39,035 nucleotides of DNA from Actinomycetota bacterium (GTDB lineage Bacteria; Actinomycetota; Acidimicrobiia; Acidimicrobiales; MedAcidi-G1): positions 1 through 39,035 of the forward strand of contig JACNKQ010000045.1 of assembly GCA_014381945.1 (NCBI GenBank), read 5' to 3'. Shown piece after piece: positions 20,731 to 28,914 of this stretch. The notes beneath the pieces were generated by a model. The model was not told the DNA's origin. It made no database searches and saw only the letters and a list, made by a program, of their open reading frames with translations. How positions within the stretch are numbered: position 1 is the stretch's first letter; every line of letters starts with the position of its first letter. The position numbers were made by a program, and so were the translations under genes.

Positions 20731-21372
20731 ATGCCCGGCCCAGACGTGATCGCCATCGACGGCCCGGCCGGCTCTGGCAAGACGACCATCGCCCGGGCGC
20801 TGGCCGACAGGCTGGGGCTGGCGTACCTCGACACCGGCGCCATGTACCGCGCCGTCGCCTTCGCGGCCCTGCAGGCCGGAATCGACCTCCAGGACGAGGT
20901 GGCGCTGGCCCGGACCGCCAGGGCCATGGACCTGCAACTCGACCGGACCTCCTGCCTCGTCGACGGGGTCGACGCCACGCAGGCGATCCGGGGTCCCGAG
21001 GTGACCTCGGCGGTGAGCGTCGTGGCTGCGGTCGCCGACGTGCGCATCGACCTGGTGGAGCGCCAGCGGGACTGGGTGGGGGAACGTGGAGGAGGGGTTG
21101 TAGAGGGCCGTGACATCGGCTCGGTCGTGTTCCCCGATGCCCGCCTCAAGGTGTACCTGACGGCCTCGCCGGAGGTTCGTGCACGACGTAGGGCCGGCGA
21201 GACGGGAGACATCGACATCGAGGTTGTCGCCGCCGACATCCGTCGCCGCGACGCAGCCGACAGCGGCCGCGAGGTCAGCCCCCTGGTCGAGGCGGACGGG
21301 TCGGTCACCCTCGACACATCCCACCTCACCGTCGACGAGGTGGTGGAGGCGATCGTGGCGCTGCTCACATGA
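20731..21372 (+). CDS. cmk: Cytidylate kinase
   Basis: 213 aa. It phosphorylates CMP and dCMP with ATP. The P-loop is 'IDGPAGSGKTTIARAL' near residue 8. 'YLDTGAMYRAVAFAAL' is the CMK substrate-binding stretch, 'VVEGRDIGSVVFPDA' the second signature, and 'KVYLTASPEVRARRR' the lid start. The ATG is 4 bp after aroA, where homology begins; the longer open frame runs back into aroA in another frame. It overlaps plsC by 4 bp (ATGA). The aroA-cmk adjacency is very common in bacteria. Confidence 0.95.
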   Translation: MPGPDVIAIDGPAGSGKTTIARALADRLGLAYLDTGAMYRAVAFAALQAGIDLQDEVALARTARAMDLQLDRTSCLVDGVDATQAIRGPEVTSAVSVVAAVADVRIDLVERQRDWVGERGGGVVEGRDIGSVVFPDARLKVYLTASPEVRARRRAGETGDIDIEVVAADIRRRDAADSGREVSPLVEADGSVTLDTSHLTVDEVVEAIVALLT

Positions 21373-22091
21373 GCGACTCGGATCTCGGACGGGAGATGGG
21401 CCGGGTCGACCGGTTCGCCTACCGCTTCTTCTGGTCGCTGCTGTGGCTGGTGCTCAAGGCATGCTTCCGCTTCCGGGTGGTCGGCGGAGAGCACCTGCCG
21501 AAGGAGGAGCCGTACATCCTCGCTCCGGTCCACCGGTCGTACCTCGACACGCCCGTGGGTGGCATGGTCACGGCCCGGCGCCTGAGGTTCCTCGGCAAGG
21601 AGTCACTCTGGAGGTCGAGGCTCGGTGGCCGCTTCCTCACGATCGTCGGCGGCTTCCCGGTCGAGCGGGGGACAGCCGACCGGGCGGCGCTGAGGGCCTG
21701 TCAGGAGGTTCTCGAGCGTGGCGAGCCGATGGTGATGTTCCCCGAGGGCACCCGGCGCTACGGCCCGGTCGTGCTGGCAGAGGAGATGCACGCCGGTCCT
21801 GCCTTCGTCGCCACCCGGGCGGGCGTGCCGATCGTGCCGTTGGGCATTGCGGGCACCGACCACGCCATGCCGGGCGGGTCGCCGTTCATCCGGCCCACCA
21901 GGGTGTTCATGGTGGTCGGCGAGCCGCTGAGGCCCCCGGTGGTGGCGGGACGGGTGCCGCGTCGTGTCGTAGACGAGCTCACCGTGGAACTGCGTCAACG
22001 GATGCAGGCGGTGTTCGACGAGGCGCAGAGGCTGGCGGGACGACCGGCTCTACCACGGCCCCTGCCTCCGGATCAGGCCGAGGGGGGCTGA
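21369..22091 (+). CDS. plsC: 1-acyl-sn-glycerol-3-phosphate acyltransferase family
   Basis: 240 aa. The acyltransferase motifs are in order: block I 'HRSYLD' (HX4D, catalytic His), block II 'LGGRFLTIVGGFPVERG', block III 'MVMFPEGTRRYG' and block IV 'GVPIVPLGIAG'. Such enzymes acylate lysophosphatidate at the membrane for phospholipid synthesis. Residues ~18-36 are hydrophobic and would anchor the protein. Between cmk and the ispH/der region a PlsC homologue is usual in actinobacteria. It is coupled to cmk by a 4-bp overlap and converges on ispH. Confidence 0.9.
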   Translation: MSDSDLGREMGRVDRFAYRFFWSLLWLVLKACFRFRVVGGEHLPKEEPYILAPVHRSYLDTPVGGMVTARRLRFLGKESLWRSRLGGRFLTIVGGFPVERGTADRAALRACQEVLERGEPMVMFPEGTRRYGPVVLAEEMHAGPAFVATRAGVPIVPLGIAGTDHAMPGGSPFIRPTRVFMVVGEPLRPPVVAGRVPRRVVDELTVELRQRMQAVFDEAQRLAGRPALPRPLPPDQAEGG

Positions 22092-22095
22092 GCCC

Positions 22096-23130
22096 TCAGA
22101 TCCGGTCCAGGGCGGCCAACGCCACAGACGCTCCGACGGAGCGGTCGTCGAAGTGGGTCACGCTGGGTGGGGCCCCGAATCCGAAGCCGGCGAACCCGCG
22201 GATTGCGGCCAACAGGTCGCGGAGGTTGCGGGGAGGGGGGAAGTACTCGTCTTCCTCGGTGTGGCGGACCACCTCGATCCCGTTGGCCGGGTCGAGCGTG
22301 GCCAGCACCGCCTGGACGACCTCGTCGGGGGCCGAAGCGCCCGCGGTGACACCGACCGTGCCGGAGAGGTCGTCGGGCAGTTCGTCGGCTCGGTTGATCC
22401 AGACGACCTGTTCGCAGCCGGCCTCTTCTGCAAGCTTGACGAGGGCCCTTGTGTTGGAACTGTTGGTAGAGCCGATGACGACGACGGCGTCGCAGCGGTC
22501 GACCAGGTCGAGCAGTGCCCCCTGGCGGTTGGTGGTGGCGAAGCAGAGGTCGCTGCGGCCCGGCGACCACAGGGTCGGCCAGCGTTCGTGGGCGGCATCG
22601 AGGACACCGGACCAGTCCCGATGGCTGAGCGTGGTCTGGGCGAGGACCGCCACGTCGTCGCCGAGGTCCGGGAGCGTGTCGATCTCGTCCGGATGCTCGA
22701 CGCGGTGCATGGCCTCGGGCGCGACGGCGATGGTGCCGACCGCCTCCTCGTGGCCCTCGTGGCCCACGTAGACAACCTGAAAGCCCATGCGGGCACGGGT
22801 CTTGACCTCGTGGTGGACCTTGGTGACGAGCGGGCACACGGCATCGACCGTGTAGCTGCCGAGGTCGTGCGCCCGCCGGACGACGTCGGGGGCCGATCCG
22901 TGGGCGGAGAGCATGACCGGGGCACCGTGCGGGACGTCGTCGATGTCCTCGACGAACACCACGCCCAGCGCCTCGAAGCGTTCGACCACGAGCTTGTTGT
23001 GGACGATCTCGTGGTAGCAGTAGACGGGCTCGTCGAAGGCCCGTACCAGCCAGGTGAGGGCCTTGATCGCCATCTCGACGCCTGCACAGAATCCCCGGGG
23101 TTCGGCGAGCAGCACACGGGCGACCTTCAC
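22096..23130 (-). CDS. ispH: 4-hydroxy-3-methylbut-2-enyl diphosphate reductase
   Basis: 344 aa, the last enzyme of the MEP isoprenoid pathway, yielding IPP and DMAPP. The three cluster cysteines are in place: Cys15 in 'PRGFCAGVEMA', Cys99 in 'DAVCPLVTKVHHEV' and Cys196 in 'DLCFATTNRQ'. 'IVHNKLVVERFEALG' and 'STNSSNT' are also conserved. The open frame extends far upstream in the shadow of the divergent gene. GTG 23130 is chosen because homology begins there and a TAGGGT box lies 7 nt upstream (leaderless). Confidence 0.96.
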   Translation of the reverse strand: MKVARVLLAEPRGFCAGVEMAIKALTWLVRAFDEPVYCYHEIVHNKLVVERFEALGVVFVEDIDDVPHGAPVMLSAHGSAPDVVRRAHDLGSYTVDAVCPLVTKVHHEVKTRARMGFQVVYVGHEGHEEAVGTIAVAPEAMHRVEHPDEIDTLPDLGDDVAVLAQTTLSHRDWSGVLDAAHERWPTLWSPGRSDLCFATTNRQGALLDLVDRCDAVVVIGSTNSSNTRALVKLAEEAGCEQVVWINRADELPDDLSGTVGVTAGASAPDEVVQAVLATLDPANGIEVVRHTEEDEYFPPPRNLRDLLAAIRGFAGFGFGAPPSVTHFDDRSVGASVALAALDRI

Positions 23131-23137
23131 GGTTCGG

Positions 23138-23143
23138 ACCCTA
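23138..23143 (-). promoter_or_regulatory. -10 box (TAGGGT) of leaderless ispH promoter
   Basis: On the minus strand TAGGGT ends 7 nt before the ispH GTG. It lies back to back with the promoter of the DUF512 gene within a 54-bp divergent gap. Confidence 0.5.
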
Positions 23144-23171
23144 GCCCTCGGGTGGTGGCGCACCCCTTCGG

Positions 23172-23177
23172 TAGCCT
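23172..23177 (+). promoter_or_regulatory. -10 box (TAGCCT) of leaderless DUF512-gene promoter
   Basis: TAGCCT ends 7 nt before the ATG at 23185; no ribosome-binding site is seen. The gap to ispH is too short for two independent -35 regions without overlap. Confidence 0.5.
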
Positions 23178-23184
23178 TGGGGCC

Positions 23185-24540
23185 ATGTCGGCCCCCGTGG
23201 TGGTCGCCGTCGCCCCCGATTCGCCTGCACAGCGGGCCGGGGTCGCGCCCGGTGACCGCATCCTCGCAATCAACGAGCAGGTCCCCCGCGACGTCATCCA
23301 GTACCAGCTGCTGGTCGACGAGCCTTCGCTGCTGCTCGACATCGACCGCGGAGGGCTGAGTCGGGAGGTCGAGGTCGAGAAGGCGGCCGGCGCTCCACTG
23401 GGCATCGAGGTCGACAGCCCGCTGTTCGACCGGGTCCAGACCTGCGACAACCACTGCGAGTTCTGCTTCATCTACCAGTTGCCGCCGGGGATGCGCCGCA
23501 GCCTCTACCTCAAAGACGACGACTACCGCCTGTCGTTCCTGTACGGCAACTTCACGACGCTGACCCGGTTCACCGAGGCCGACCTCGAGCGGGTCGTCAC
23601 CGAGCGGCTCAGCCCGCTCTACGTGAGCATCCACGCCACCGATCCGGGCAAGCGCTCCGAGATGCTGCGCAACCGACGGGGTGGCACCAGCCTGCGTTGG
23701 CTGCGGGTGCTCCTCGACCACGGCATCGAGGTCCACGGCCAGGTGGTGGTGTGCCCCGGCGTGAACGACGGCCTCTGGCTCGAGGACACGCTCGCCGGCG
23801 TCTGCGAGCGGTTCAGCGACCTCGCCAGCCTGTGTGTGGTGCCGCTCGGTGTGAGCCGCCACACCAACGAGGAGCGGATGCGGCCGCACACGGCCGCTGA
23901 GGCGGCGTTTGTGGTCGACACGGTCGAGGCCTGGCAGGGGATCTTCCTCGCCGCCGACGGTCGCCGGATGGTCTTCGCCGCCGACGAGTACTACCTGCTG
24001 GCCGGCCGCGGTTTTCCGCTCGCCGAGGCCTACGAGGGCTTCCCGATGCACGAGGACGGGATCGGCATGGCCCGCTGTTTCGAGATGGACTTCCTGGGTG
24101 GGGGATCCGATGGTCCCGGGCCCCGGGCATCGGGTTTCTTCCAGGCTGTCGACGGGGCTCCGGCTGTGGGCTTCCGGGCGCCCCGCACCGACGGCCGTGT
24201 TCACCTGAGGCCCCGGCGAGACGCCCCGGTCGCAGTGCTGACCGGCGAGCTGGGTGCACCGGTGCTCGGGCCGCTCGTGGACGGCCTGGACCGGCCGGAC
24301 GTGCGCGTGCTGCCGGTGGGGAACAGCTTCTTCGGGGGCAACGTCGGCGTAACCGGGCTTCTCGTCGGCGAGGACCTCGCCCGGGTGCTCGGCGGCGAGC
24401 CGGAGGGCCACCGGTACCTGCTCCCGGATGTCTGCCTCAGCGGAGGCCGGTTCCTCGACGGCCTCACGCCCGACGACCTCCCACGTCCCGTCGAGGTCGT
24501 GGCTACCGACGGGGCTGCGCTCCGGGAGGCGCTGGCATGA
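23185..24540 (+). CDS. PDZ and DUF512 protein, radical-SAM-like
   Basis: 451 aa. Residues ~1-70 are a PDZ-like domain ('APDSPAQRAGVAPGDRILAINEQ'). A cysteine triad 'CDNHCEFCFIYQLP' (CX3CX2C) then begins a radical-SAM-like barrel with 'GNFTTLTRF', 'PLYVSIHATDPGKRSEMLRN' and 'HGQVVVCPGVNDG'. The C-terminal DUF512 part includes 'LVGEDLARVL'. The family is found beside der in many Gram-positive genomes and its reaction is unknown. ATG 23185 starts at the PDZ and follows a TAGCCT box by 7 nt. The long upstream frame is the antisense of ispH. The stop overlaps der by 4 bp. Confidence 0.9.
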   Translation: MSAPVVVAVAPDSPAQRAGVAPGDRILAINEQVPRDVIQYQLLVDEPSLLLDIDRGGLSREVEVEKAAGAPLGIEVDSPLFDRVQTCDNHCEFCFIYQLPPGMRRSLYLKDDDYRLSFLYGNFTTLTRFTEADLERVVTERLSPLYVSIHATDPGKRSEMLRNRRGGTSLRWLRVLLDHGIEVHGQVVVCPGVNDGLWLEDTLAGVCERFSDLASLCVVPLGVSRHTNEERMRPHTAAEAAFVVDTVEAWQGIFLAADGRRMVFAADEYYLLAGRGFPLAEAYEGFPMHEDGIGMARCFEMDFLGGGSDGPGPRASGFFQAVDGAPAVGFRAPRTDGRVHLRPRRDAPVAVLTGELGAPVLGPLVDGLDRPDVRVLPVGNSFFGGNVGVTGLLVGEDLARVLGGEPEGHRYLLPDVCLSGGRFLDGLTPDDLPRPVEVVATDGAALREALA

Positions 24541-25853
24541 GCCCCGTCGTTGCGATCGTCGGGCGGCCCAACGTCGGCAAGTCGACGCTGCTGAACCGGA
24601 TCATCGGCCGGCGCGAGGCGATCGTCGAGGAGCGCCCCGGCGTGACCAGGGACCGCAAGCAGGTCGATGCCTCTTGGCAGGGCCGTCCCTTCACGCTCGT
24701 CGACACCGGTGGCTGGCTGACCGGCGGCGACTCGCTCGACGAGCAGGTCAGCCGGCAGAGCGAGAAGGCGATCGCCGATGCCGATGTCGTGCTGTTCGTG
24801 GTCGATGCGACCGTCGGGGTCACCGAGGACGATGACCGGGTGGCTGCGCTGCTGCGTGGCCGTGCCGATTCCGTGATCGTCGTCGCCAACAAGGTCGACG
24901 ACCGGGTTCACGAGGCGGCCAGCTGGGAGCTGCTCTCACTGGGCCTGGGCGATCCGGTACCGGTCAGCGCCCTGCACGGGCGGGGGACCGGCGACCTGCT
25001 CGACCGCCTGCTCGACATGCTTCCCGAGGAGGCAGCGGCGGGGGACGGGGAACTGTCCGGGAAAGACGAGGAAATCGCGCCGCGGGTGATGGGCGTTTCC
25101 ATCGTCGGGCGTCCGAACGTCGGCAAGTCGACGCTGTTCAACCGCCTCATCGGCGAGGAGCGGGCCGTCGTGCACGACCGCCCCGGCACCACACGCGACT
25201 CGGTCGACACCATCGTCGAGACGGAGCACGGCCCGGTCCGGTTCATCGACACAGCCGGAATGCGTCGCAGGGCGAGGATCGACGAGGACACCGAGTACTA
25301 CTCGCTGGTCCGTGCGCTCAGGTCGGTAGACACATCGGATGTGGCGCTGCTGGTGATCGATGCCACGATCGGCGTCACGCACCAGGACCAGCGCCTCGCA
25401 GAACGGGTCGATGCTGCCGGGTGCCCGATCGTGGTTCTGCTCAACAAGTGGGACCTGTGCGACACCGATCAGCGGGCGGACGTCACCGAACAGGTGGGGC
25501 AGCGCCTCCACTTCGTCGGCGACGCTCCGGTCCTGCGGATCAGCGCCCTGACGGGCAGGAACGTGGGGCGCCTCTGGCCGGCGCTGGCCGAATCGATCGA
25601 GGACTACCGCACTCGGATCCCCACCCGCCGGGTCAACGACGTGGTCCGGGCGGCACAGTCCGAGCACCCGGCGCCCGGGGGTGCACGGGTCCTGTACGCC
25701 ACCCAGGGCGCCACCGACCCGCCGACGTTCACGCTGTTCACCAACCGGGAGCTGCCCAGGACGTGGATGCGCTATCTCGAGCGCCGTCTGCGCGACGACC
25801 TGGGCCTGGGCTCGACGCCCATCAAGCTACGGGTACGTCGCCGTTCGGAATAG
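24537..25853 (+). CDS. der: Ribosome-assembly GTPase Der (EngA)
   Basis: 438 aa with two tandem GTPase domains and a C-terminal KH-like domain, the unique Der layout. P-loops 'GRPNVGKST' are at residues 9-17 and 191-199. G3 motifs are 'DTGGW' and 'DTAGM', and G4 motifs 'NKVD' and 'NKWD'. The KH-like region ends in 'ELPRTWMRYLERRLRDDLGL'. Der acts in 50S subunit maturation in the cytosol. It overlaps the DUF512 gene by 4 bp. The tail after the KH domain is short and basic. Confidence 0.97.
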   Translation: MSPVVAIVGRPNVGKSTLLNRIIGRREAIVEERPGVTRDRKQVDASWQGRPFTLVDTGGWLTGGDSLDEQVSRQSEKAIADADVVLFVVDATVGVTEDDDRVAALLRGRADSVIVVANKVDDRVHEAASWELLSLGLGDPVPVSALHGRGTGDLLDRLLDMLPEEAAAGDGELSGKDEEIAPRVMGVSIVGRPNVGKSTLFNRLIGEERAVVHDRPGTTRDSVDTIVETEHGPVRFIDTAGMRRRARIDEDTEYYSLVRALRSVDTSDVALLVIDATIGVTHQDQRLAERVDAAGCPIVVLLNKWDLCDTDQRADVTEQVGQRLHFVGDAPVLRISALTGRNVGRLWPALAESIEDYRTRIPTRRVNDVVRAAQSEHPAPGGARVLYATQGATDPPTFTLFTNRELPRTWMRYLERRLRDDLGLGSTPIKLRVRRRSE

Positions 25854-25927
25854 GCGGTTTCGGGGGACCTGATCCCGCTGACGGCACGGATTCGACTGCC
25901 CTTCTGGTGGCGGTCCCGGACAGGGGT

Positions 25928-25933
25928 TACGAT
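25928..25933 (+). promoter_or_regulatory. -10 box (TACGAT) of leaderless phosphatase promoter
   Basis: TACGAT ends 8 nt before the ATG at 25942. It is the closest to a sigma-A consensus of the leaderless boxes in the window. Confidence 0.5.
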
Positions 25934-25941
25934 GGGCGCGA

Positions 25942-27015
25942 ATGCGCACTCCGGTACTCACCATCGTGGGCCTCGTGTGCCTGGCAGCCACGTTCAGCTG
26001 GGCACGTTCGGCGCGCCACCGCTATCGGCTGATCCACCGGATCGACGCCGAGGTCTCGCCTGACGCCTACACGCTGGCATGGTCGAACTTCCGCAAGGAG
26101 TCCCACGCAGCGATCCTCTACGGGTTGTTGGCGGTCGCGTCGTTCGTAAACGCCTACTTCGACCCGGCCAGCGTGTCGATCGTGTTCGCCCTCGTCGGCC
26201 TGCCTGCTCTGGTCTCCACGGTCTGGGCGCGCAACGCCGTGCGCGAGGCACGTATGGCACGTCAGAGGATCGACATCGAGCGACGTGCCCAGGAAGCGCT
26301 CGACCAGGAGGACCTGGCCCCCAAGGCGTGGGCGGCCCGCCTCGCCCCCGAGGACCTCCCCGAGTTCTCCGGGTTCGACGTGGGGCGTGTCTACCAGGCG
26401 GGCACCGGCCTCATGGCAGGCGACTTCTTCGACGTGTTCAAGGCGTCGCCGACCCGACTGGCTGCAGTGATCGGCGATGTGTCGGGCCACGATATCGAGG
26501 CGTCCATCACCGCCTTCCAGGCCAAGTACCTGCTGCGGTCGTTCCTCGCCCAGTTCCGCGACCCGGCACAGGCGCTGGAGGAACTCAACCGGCAGATGGC
26601 TTCGGTCGAGCGGGGCGAGGAGTTCATCTCGCTGGTCGTGCTGGTCTTCGACACCGAGGCCGAGACGCTGCGGTATGCATCGGCGGGCCACCCGGCCACG
26701 TTCCTGTTCCACGAGCGTGAGGTGCGCCCGTTGAAGTCGACTGGCCCGTTGCTGATGCTTGATCCGGCCGGCACCTACTTCAGCCGCGAGATCCCGCTCG
26801 AGCGCGACGACATGGCGCTGCTCTACACCGACGGGCTGGCAGAGGCCCGGACCGGAGACGAGCAGTTCGGCGAGCAGCGGATCGGCGATGCCCTGCGTCG
26901 CAACCCTGGCATCGCTCCCGACGTGCTCTGCAAGCAACTTCTCGACTCGGTCAACGACTTCAGCCACGGAATCGTCGAGGACGACATCGCCATCCTGGCG
27001 ATCCGCAAGACCTGA
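25942..27015 (+). CDS. Membrane-anchored PP2C/SpoIIE-type Ser/Thr phosphatase
   Basis: 357 aa. Two or three hydrophobic segments sit in the first ~100 residues ('VLTIVGLVCLAATFSWA', then about residues 55-95), followed by a charged linker helix. The C-terminal ~230 residues are a PPM/SpoIIE phosphatase: 'GDFFDVFKASPTRLAAVIGDVSGHDIEAS' gives two metal-binding Asp sites, 'LRYASAGHPATFLF' and 'DDMALLYTDGLAEARTG' a third, and 'VEDDIAILAIRK' the last. RsbU-like enzymes of this class dephosphorylate anti-sigma-factor antagonists in partner-switching stress responses. No anti-sigma antagonist or kinase gene is adjacent, so the target is unknown. Confidence 0.88.
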   Translation: MRTPVLTIVGLVCLAATFSWARSARHRYRLIHRIDAEVSPDAYTLAWSNFRKESHAAILYGLLAVASFVNAYFDPASVSIVFALVGLPALVSTVWARNAVREARMARQRIDIERRAQEALDQEDLAPKAWAARLAPEDLPEFSGFDVGRVYQAGTGLMAGDFFDVFKASPTRLAAVIGDVSGHDIEASITAFQAKYLLRSFLAQFRDPAQALEELNRQMASVERGEEFISLVVLVFDTEAETLRYASAGHPATFLFHEREVRPLKSTGPLLMLDPAGTYFSREIPLERDDMALLYTDGLAEARTGDEQFGEQRIGDALRRNPGIAPDVLCKQLLDSVNDFSHGIVEDDIAILAIRKT

Positions 27016-27040
27016 CCATTTCGTCGGGAACCCCACTGCC

Positions 27041-27253
27041 ATGCCCTGGTGCGCCTCGTGCGACAAGTACCTCAGCCCGAACGCCGTGTCGGTGGTCGGC
27101 ACCTGTCCCACGTGCGGTGACCGGGTCGAGGACTCGGACGGCAGCCCGGCGAGGTCGCAGAAGATCCCGTGGCACTTCTGGGTGTTCGCCTCTGCTGCGG
27201 CGATCTACCTGGCATGGCGCCTCGTCGAGGGCCTCGTCAAGCTGGTGACCTGA
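27041..27253 (+). CDS. Small zinc-ribbon membrane protein; island integration target
   Basis: 70 aa. Two CXXC knuckles, 'CASCDKYL' and 'CPTCGD', form a zinc ribbon in the first ~30 residues. One transmembrane helix follows ('HFWVFASAAAIYLAWRLV'), then a short tail. The function is unknown. It starts 25 bp after the phosphatase gene, in the same direction, and no clear ribosome-binding site is seen. Its last 12 codons plus stop are repeated, almost unchanged, at 34180-34220 on the far side of a ~7-kb island. The gene therefore seems to be the attachment gene, whose 3' end is now supplied by the inserted element. Confidence 0.75.
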   Translation: MPWCASCDKYLSPNAVSVVGTCPTCGDRVEDSDGSPARSQKIPWHFWVFASAAAIYLAWRLVEGLVKLVT

Positions 27254-27255
27254 GG
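27215..27255 (+). repeat. Left copy of 41-bp direct repeat (putative attL)
   Basis: It begins TGGCGCCTCGTCGAGG and covers the last 12 codons and stop of the zinc-ribbon gene, ending TGAGG. It differs from the right copy at three positions: one synonymous change, and two in one codon that switch Lys to Glu. Similarity trails on weakly through TTCAG (27260-27264). Presumed site of integration of the island. Confidence 0.75.
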
Positions 27256-27260
27256 ACCGT

Positions 27261-28028
27261 TCAGCCGAGATCCTCTACCCAGACAAGGACCAGTCGGTCC
27301 GTCAGGGGAGTCGCACCAACGACCAAGTAATCCTCGTGGACGGCGGTGTCAGACAGAGTGACCGACCGTTTGTCGATCACAGTCCGCCACTCAATGGTGA
27401 TTCCTCGTTCTGCAGCAACGACTCGGGTTTCATTCGCTGGATGACCGAGGAGTCGTAGGCCATCAAACGCTTCGCCGGGATCGAATGCGTTTCCCGTAGA
27501 AACGTATGCTTCGCCGTCTCGGGCCGGACGCCCGAGGGTCACCGATGTCGAGCCGCGGTAGTCGAGCGGAATCCGAAGCCCGATCGGGCAATCGGGAGCG
27601 TCGAGGCACGGCCCATCGATCAGGGTGAACAGGCTCGACGTTCCATCATCGACGATCGTGACGATCGTCCCGATCCTGGAAGGTGAAACCGGAACGAGCC
27701 GCAGGCTGATGTCGAGACCGTGTTTCTCGAAGGTGGCGGACAGGCGTGCCCAATCGACGAACGGGTCGGTCACGGTTGCCGTAAGTGAGCCGTTGACTCG
27801 GGCGATCTCGACTCCGGCCGCCGCTGGTGGCTCGTCGAGGACGAGTGTGCTCAGTGCCAGAGCGACGGCGGCGGCGGCGACCAGCATGATGAAACGCTTC
27901 GGTGAACGCCGCTGCGCCGCTCCGTCCGCGATTTCCGAGAGCAACTCCTGCCGCATGCGGCGTTGGCTCTCCGGACTCAGTTCCCTGTCTGGCGGAAGCG
28001 ACCTCGAGAGACAGTTCCAATCGTTCAT
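27261..28028 (-). CDS. Putative anti-sigma factor / single-pass membrane protein
   Basis: 255 aa. The N-terminal ~40 residues are charged and presumably cytoplasmic. One transmembrane helix lies at about residues 46-63 ('FIMLVAAAAVALALSTLVL'), and the remaining ~190 residues would be outside, with a Cys pair in 'GPCLDAPDCPIG'. That is the topology of an ECF anti-sigma factor, but no zinc HXXXCXXC motif is visible, so the role is inferred from its place 70 bp downstream of the sigma gene in the same direction. A GAGGA site precedes the ATG. Its stop lies 8 bp from the left island repeat. Confidence 0.5.
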   Translation of the reverse strand: MNDWNCLSRSLPPDRELSPESQRRMRQELLSEIADGAAQRRSPKRFIMLVAAAAVALALSTLVLDEPPAAAGVEIARVNGSLTATVTDPFVDWARLSATFEKHGLDISLRLVPVSPSRIGTIVTIVDDGTSSLFTLIDGPCLDAPDCPIGLRIPLDYRGSTSVTLGRPARDGEAYVSTGNAFDPGEAFDGLRLLGHPANETRVVAAERGITIEWRTVIDKRSVTLSDTAVHEDYLVVGATPLTDRLVLVWVEDLG

Positions 28029-28098
28029 GCGACGGGGTCCTCAGACGTTCGGCTCGCTTCGACCGGTGATTCGAGCGGCTTGCAGCTCCATACACACG

Positions 28099-28683
28099 CT
28101 ATGTCCACTCCGTGGCTCCAGTTCGATTGCTTCCATAATCCTGCGTACGGAGCCGTTCTCGTGCTCTGGCCAGTCGTGAGCGAACCGTCCCGAGAGGTAT
28201 TCCAAGCACGTCCGCCGCATCCTGGTATGACAGGTCACCAAGGACTACCAGTGCGACCGTGTCGCGTTCGGCGCGGGGCAGTGCCCTGATCTCGGAGAGC
28301 ACCTGCGCCATTTGCCGCTCATCATCGAGGAGCGCTACAAGGTCGTCGGAGGCGTCTACCGGTGGGTTGTAGTGGACTCGGGCGATAGCCGCCTTGAGTC
28401 GTCGCGCGGAGCGCCAATGGTTCCGGGCGTGATTGTGGACGATGCTGAACAGCCAGGGCCGCAGCCTGTCCCCGGCCGGATCAAGTGTTGCGCGGCGGTG
28501 CCAGGCGGTCAGAAATGTCGCTGCGACCAGATCCTCGGCATCCGCCCACGAACCGGTGAGGCGGAACGCGTAGTTGTACACGGCGCCGTTGTATCGATTG
28601 AACAGGACACCGAAGGCGTGTTCATCTCCCAATCGGACACCCGCCCAGATGTCGCTGTCGTGACCTGGGTTCCCGCTAGGCAT
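28099..28683 (-). CDS. ECF-type RNA polymerase sigma factor
   Basis: 194 aa. Region 2 is seen as 'AFGVLFNRYNGAVYNYAFRLTGSWADAEDLVAATFLTAW' spacing with 'LRPWLFSIVHNHARNHWR'. Region 4 has 'ALPRAERDTVALVVLGDLSYQDAADVLGIPLGTVRSRLARARERLR', the HTH that reads the -35 box. An in-frame GTG at 28686 is possible, but ATG 28683 lies 8 nt after a TAGTGT box and is preferred. No extracytoplasmic-stress ligand is evident. It is transcribed away from the lipoprotein-transport operon, and the two may share control. Confidence 0.9.
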   Translation of the reverse strand: MPSGNPGHDSDIWAGVRLGDEHAFGVLFNRYNGAVYNYAFRLTGSWADAEDLVAATFLTAWHRRATLDPAGDRLRPWLFSIVHNHARNHWRSARRLKAAIARVHYNPPVDASDDLVALLDDERQMAQVLSEIRALPRAERDTVALVVLGDLSYQDAADVLGIPLGTVRSRLARARERLRTQDYGSNRTGATEWT

Positions 28684-28691
28684 CACCGGTC

Positions 28692-28697
28692 ACACTA
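28692..28697 (-). promoter_or_regulatory. -10 box (TAGTGT) of leaderless sigma-gene promoter
   Basis: On the minus strand TAGTGT ends 8 nt before ATG 28683. The identical hexamer and spacing occur before scpA and the TPR gene, so the sigma gene appears to be read by the host's main sigma factor. Confidence 0.45.
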
Positions 28698-28914
28698 GGG
28701 CTGGCCCGTTCAAACCGACTAGATGCATCCCGGACCGGCATTCAGCACGTCCAGACCACGGCGAAGTCGGCTTGCGGGATCCCGACGAACCGTCCAAGGA
28801 GATGCGCCCGAGTTCGAAGAATGGACTGGACGGATTGCTCGGCCATTCTGCCACTTTCGCAGATTCACGAACTCACATCGCCAACCGGACATGAGAGAGG
28901 CAGACGGGCCACAG

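Noticed and set aside
22080-22100. Bidirectional terminator between plsC and ispH
   Set aside because: Only a short GGGCT/AGCCC stem with a one-base loop is possible, not credible as a hairpin.
22153-24540. 795-aa plus-strand and 771-aa minus-strand frames over ispH and the DUF512 gene
   Set aside because: Each is a real gene extended through the antisense of its divergent neighbour. Starts at 23130 (minus) and 23185 (plus) fit homology and promoter boxes.
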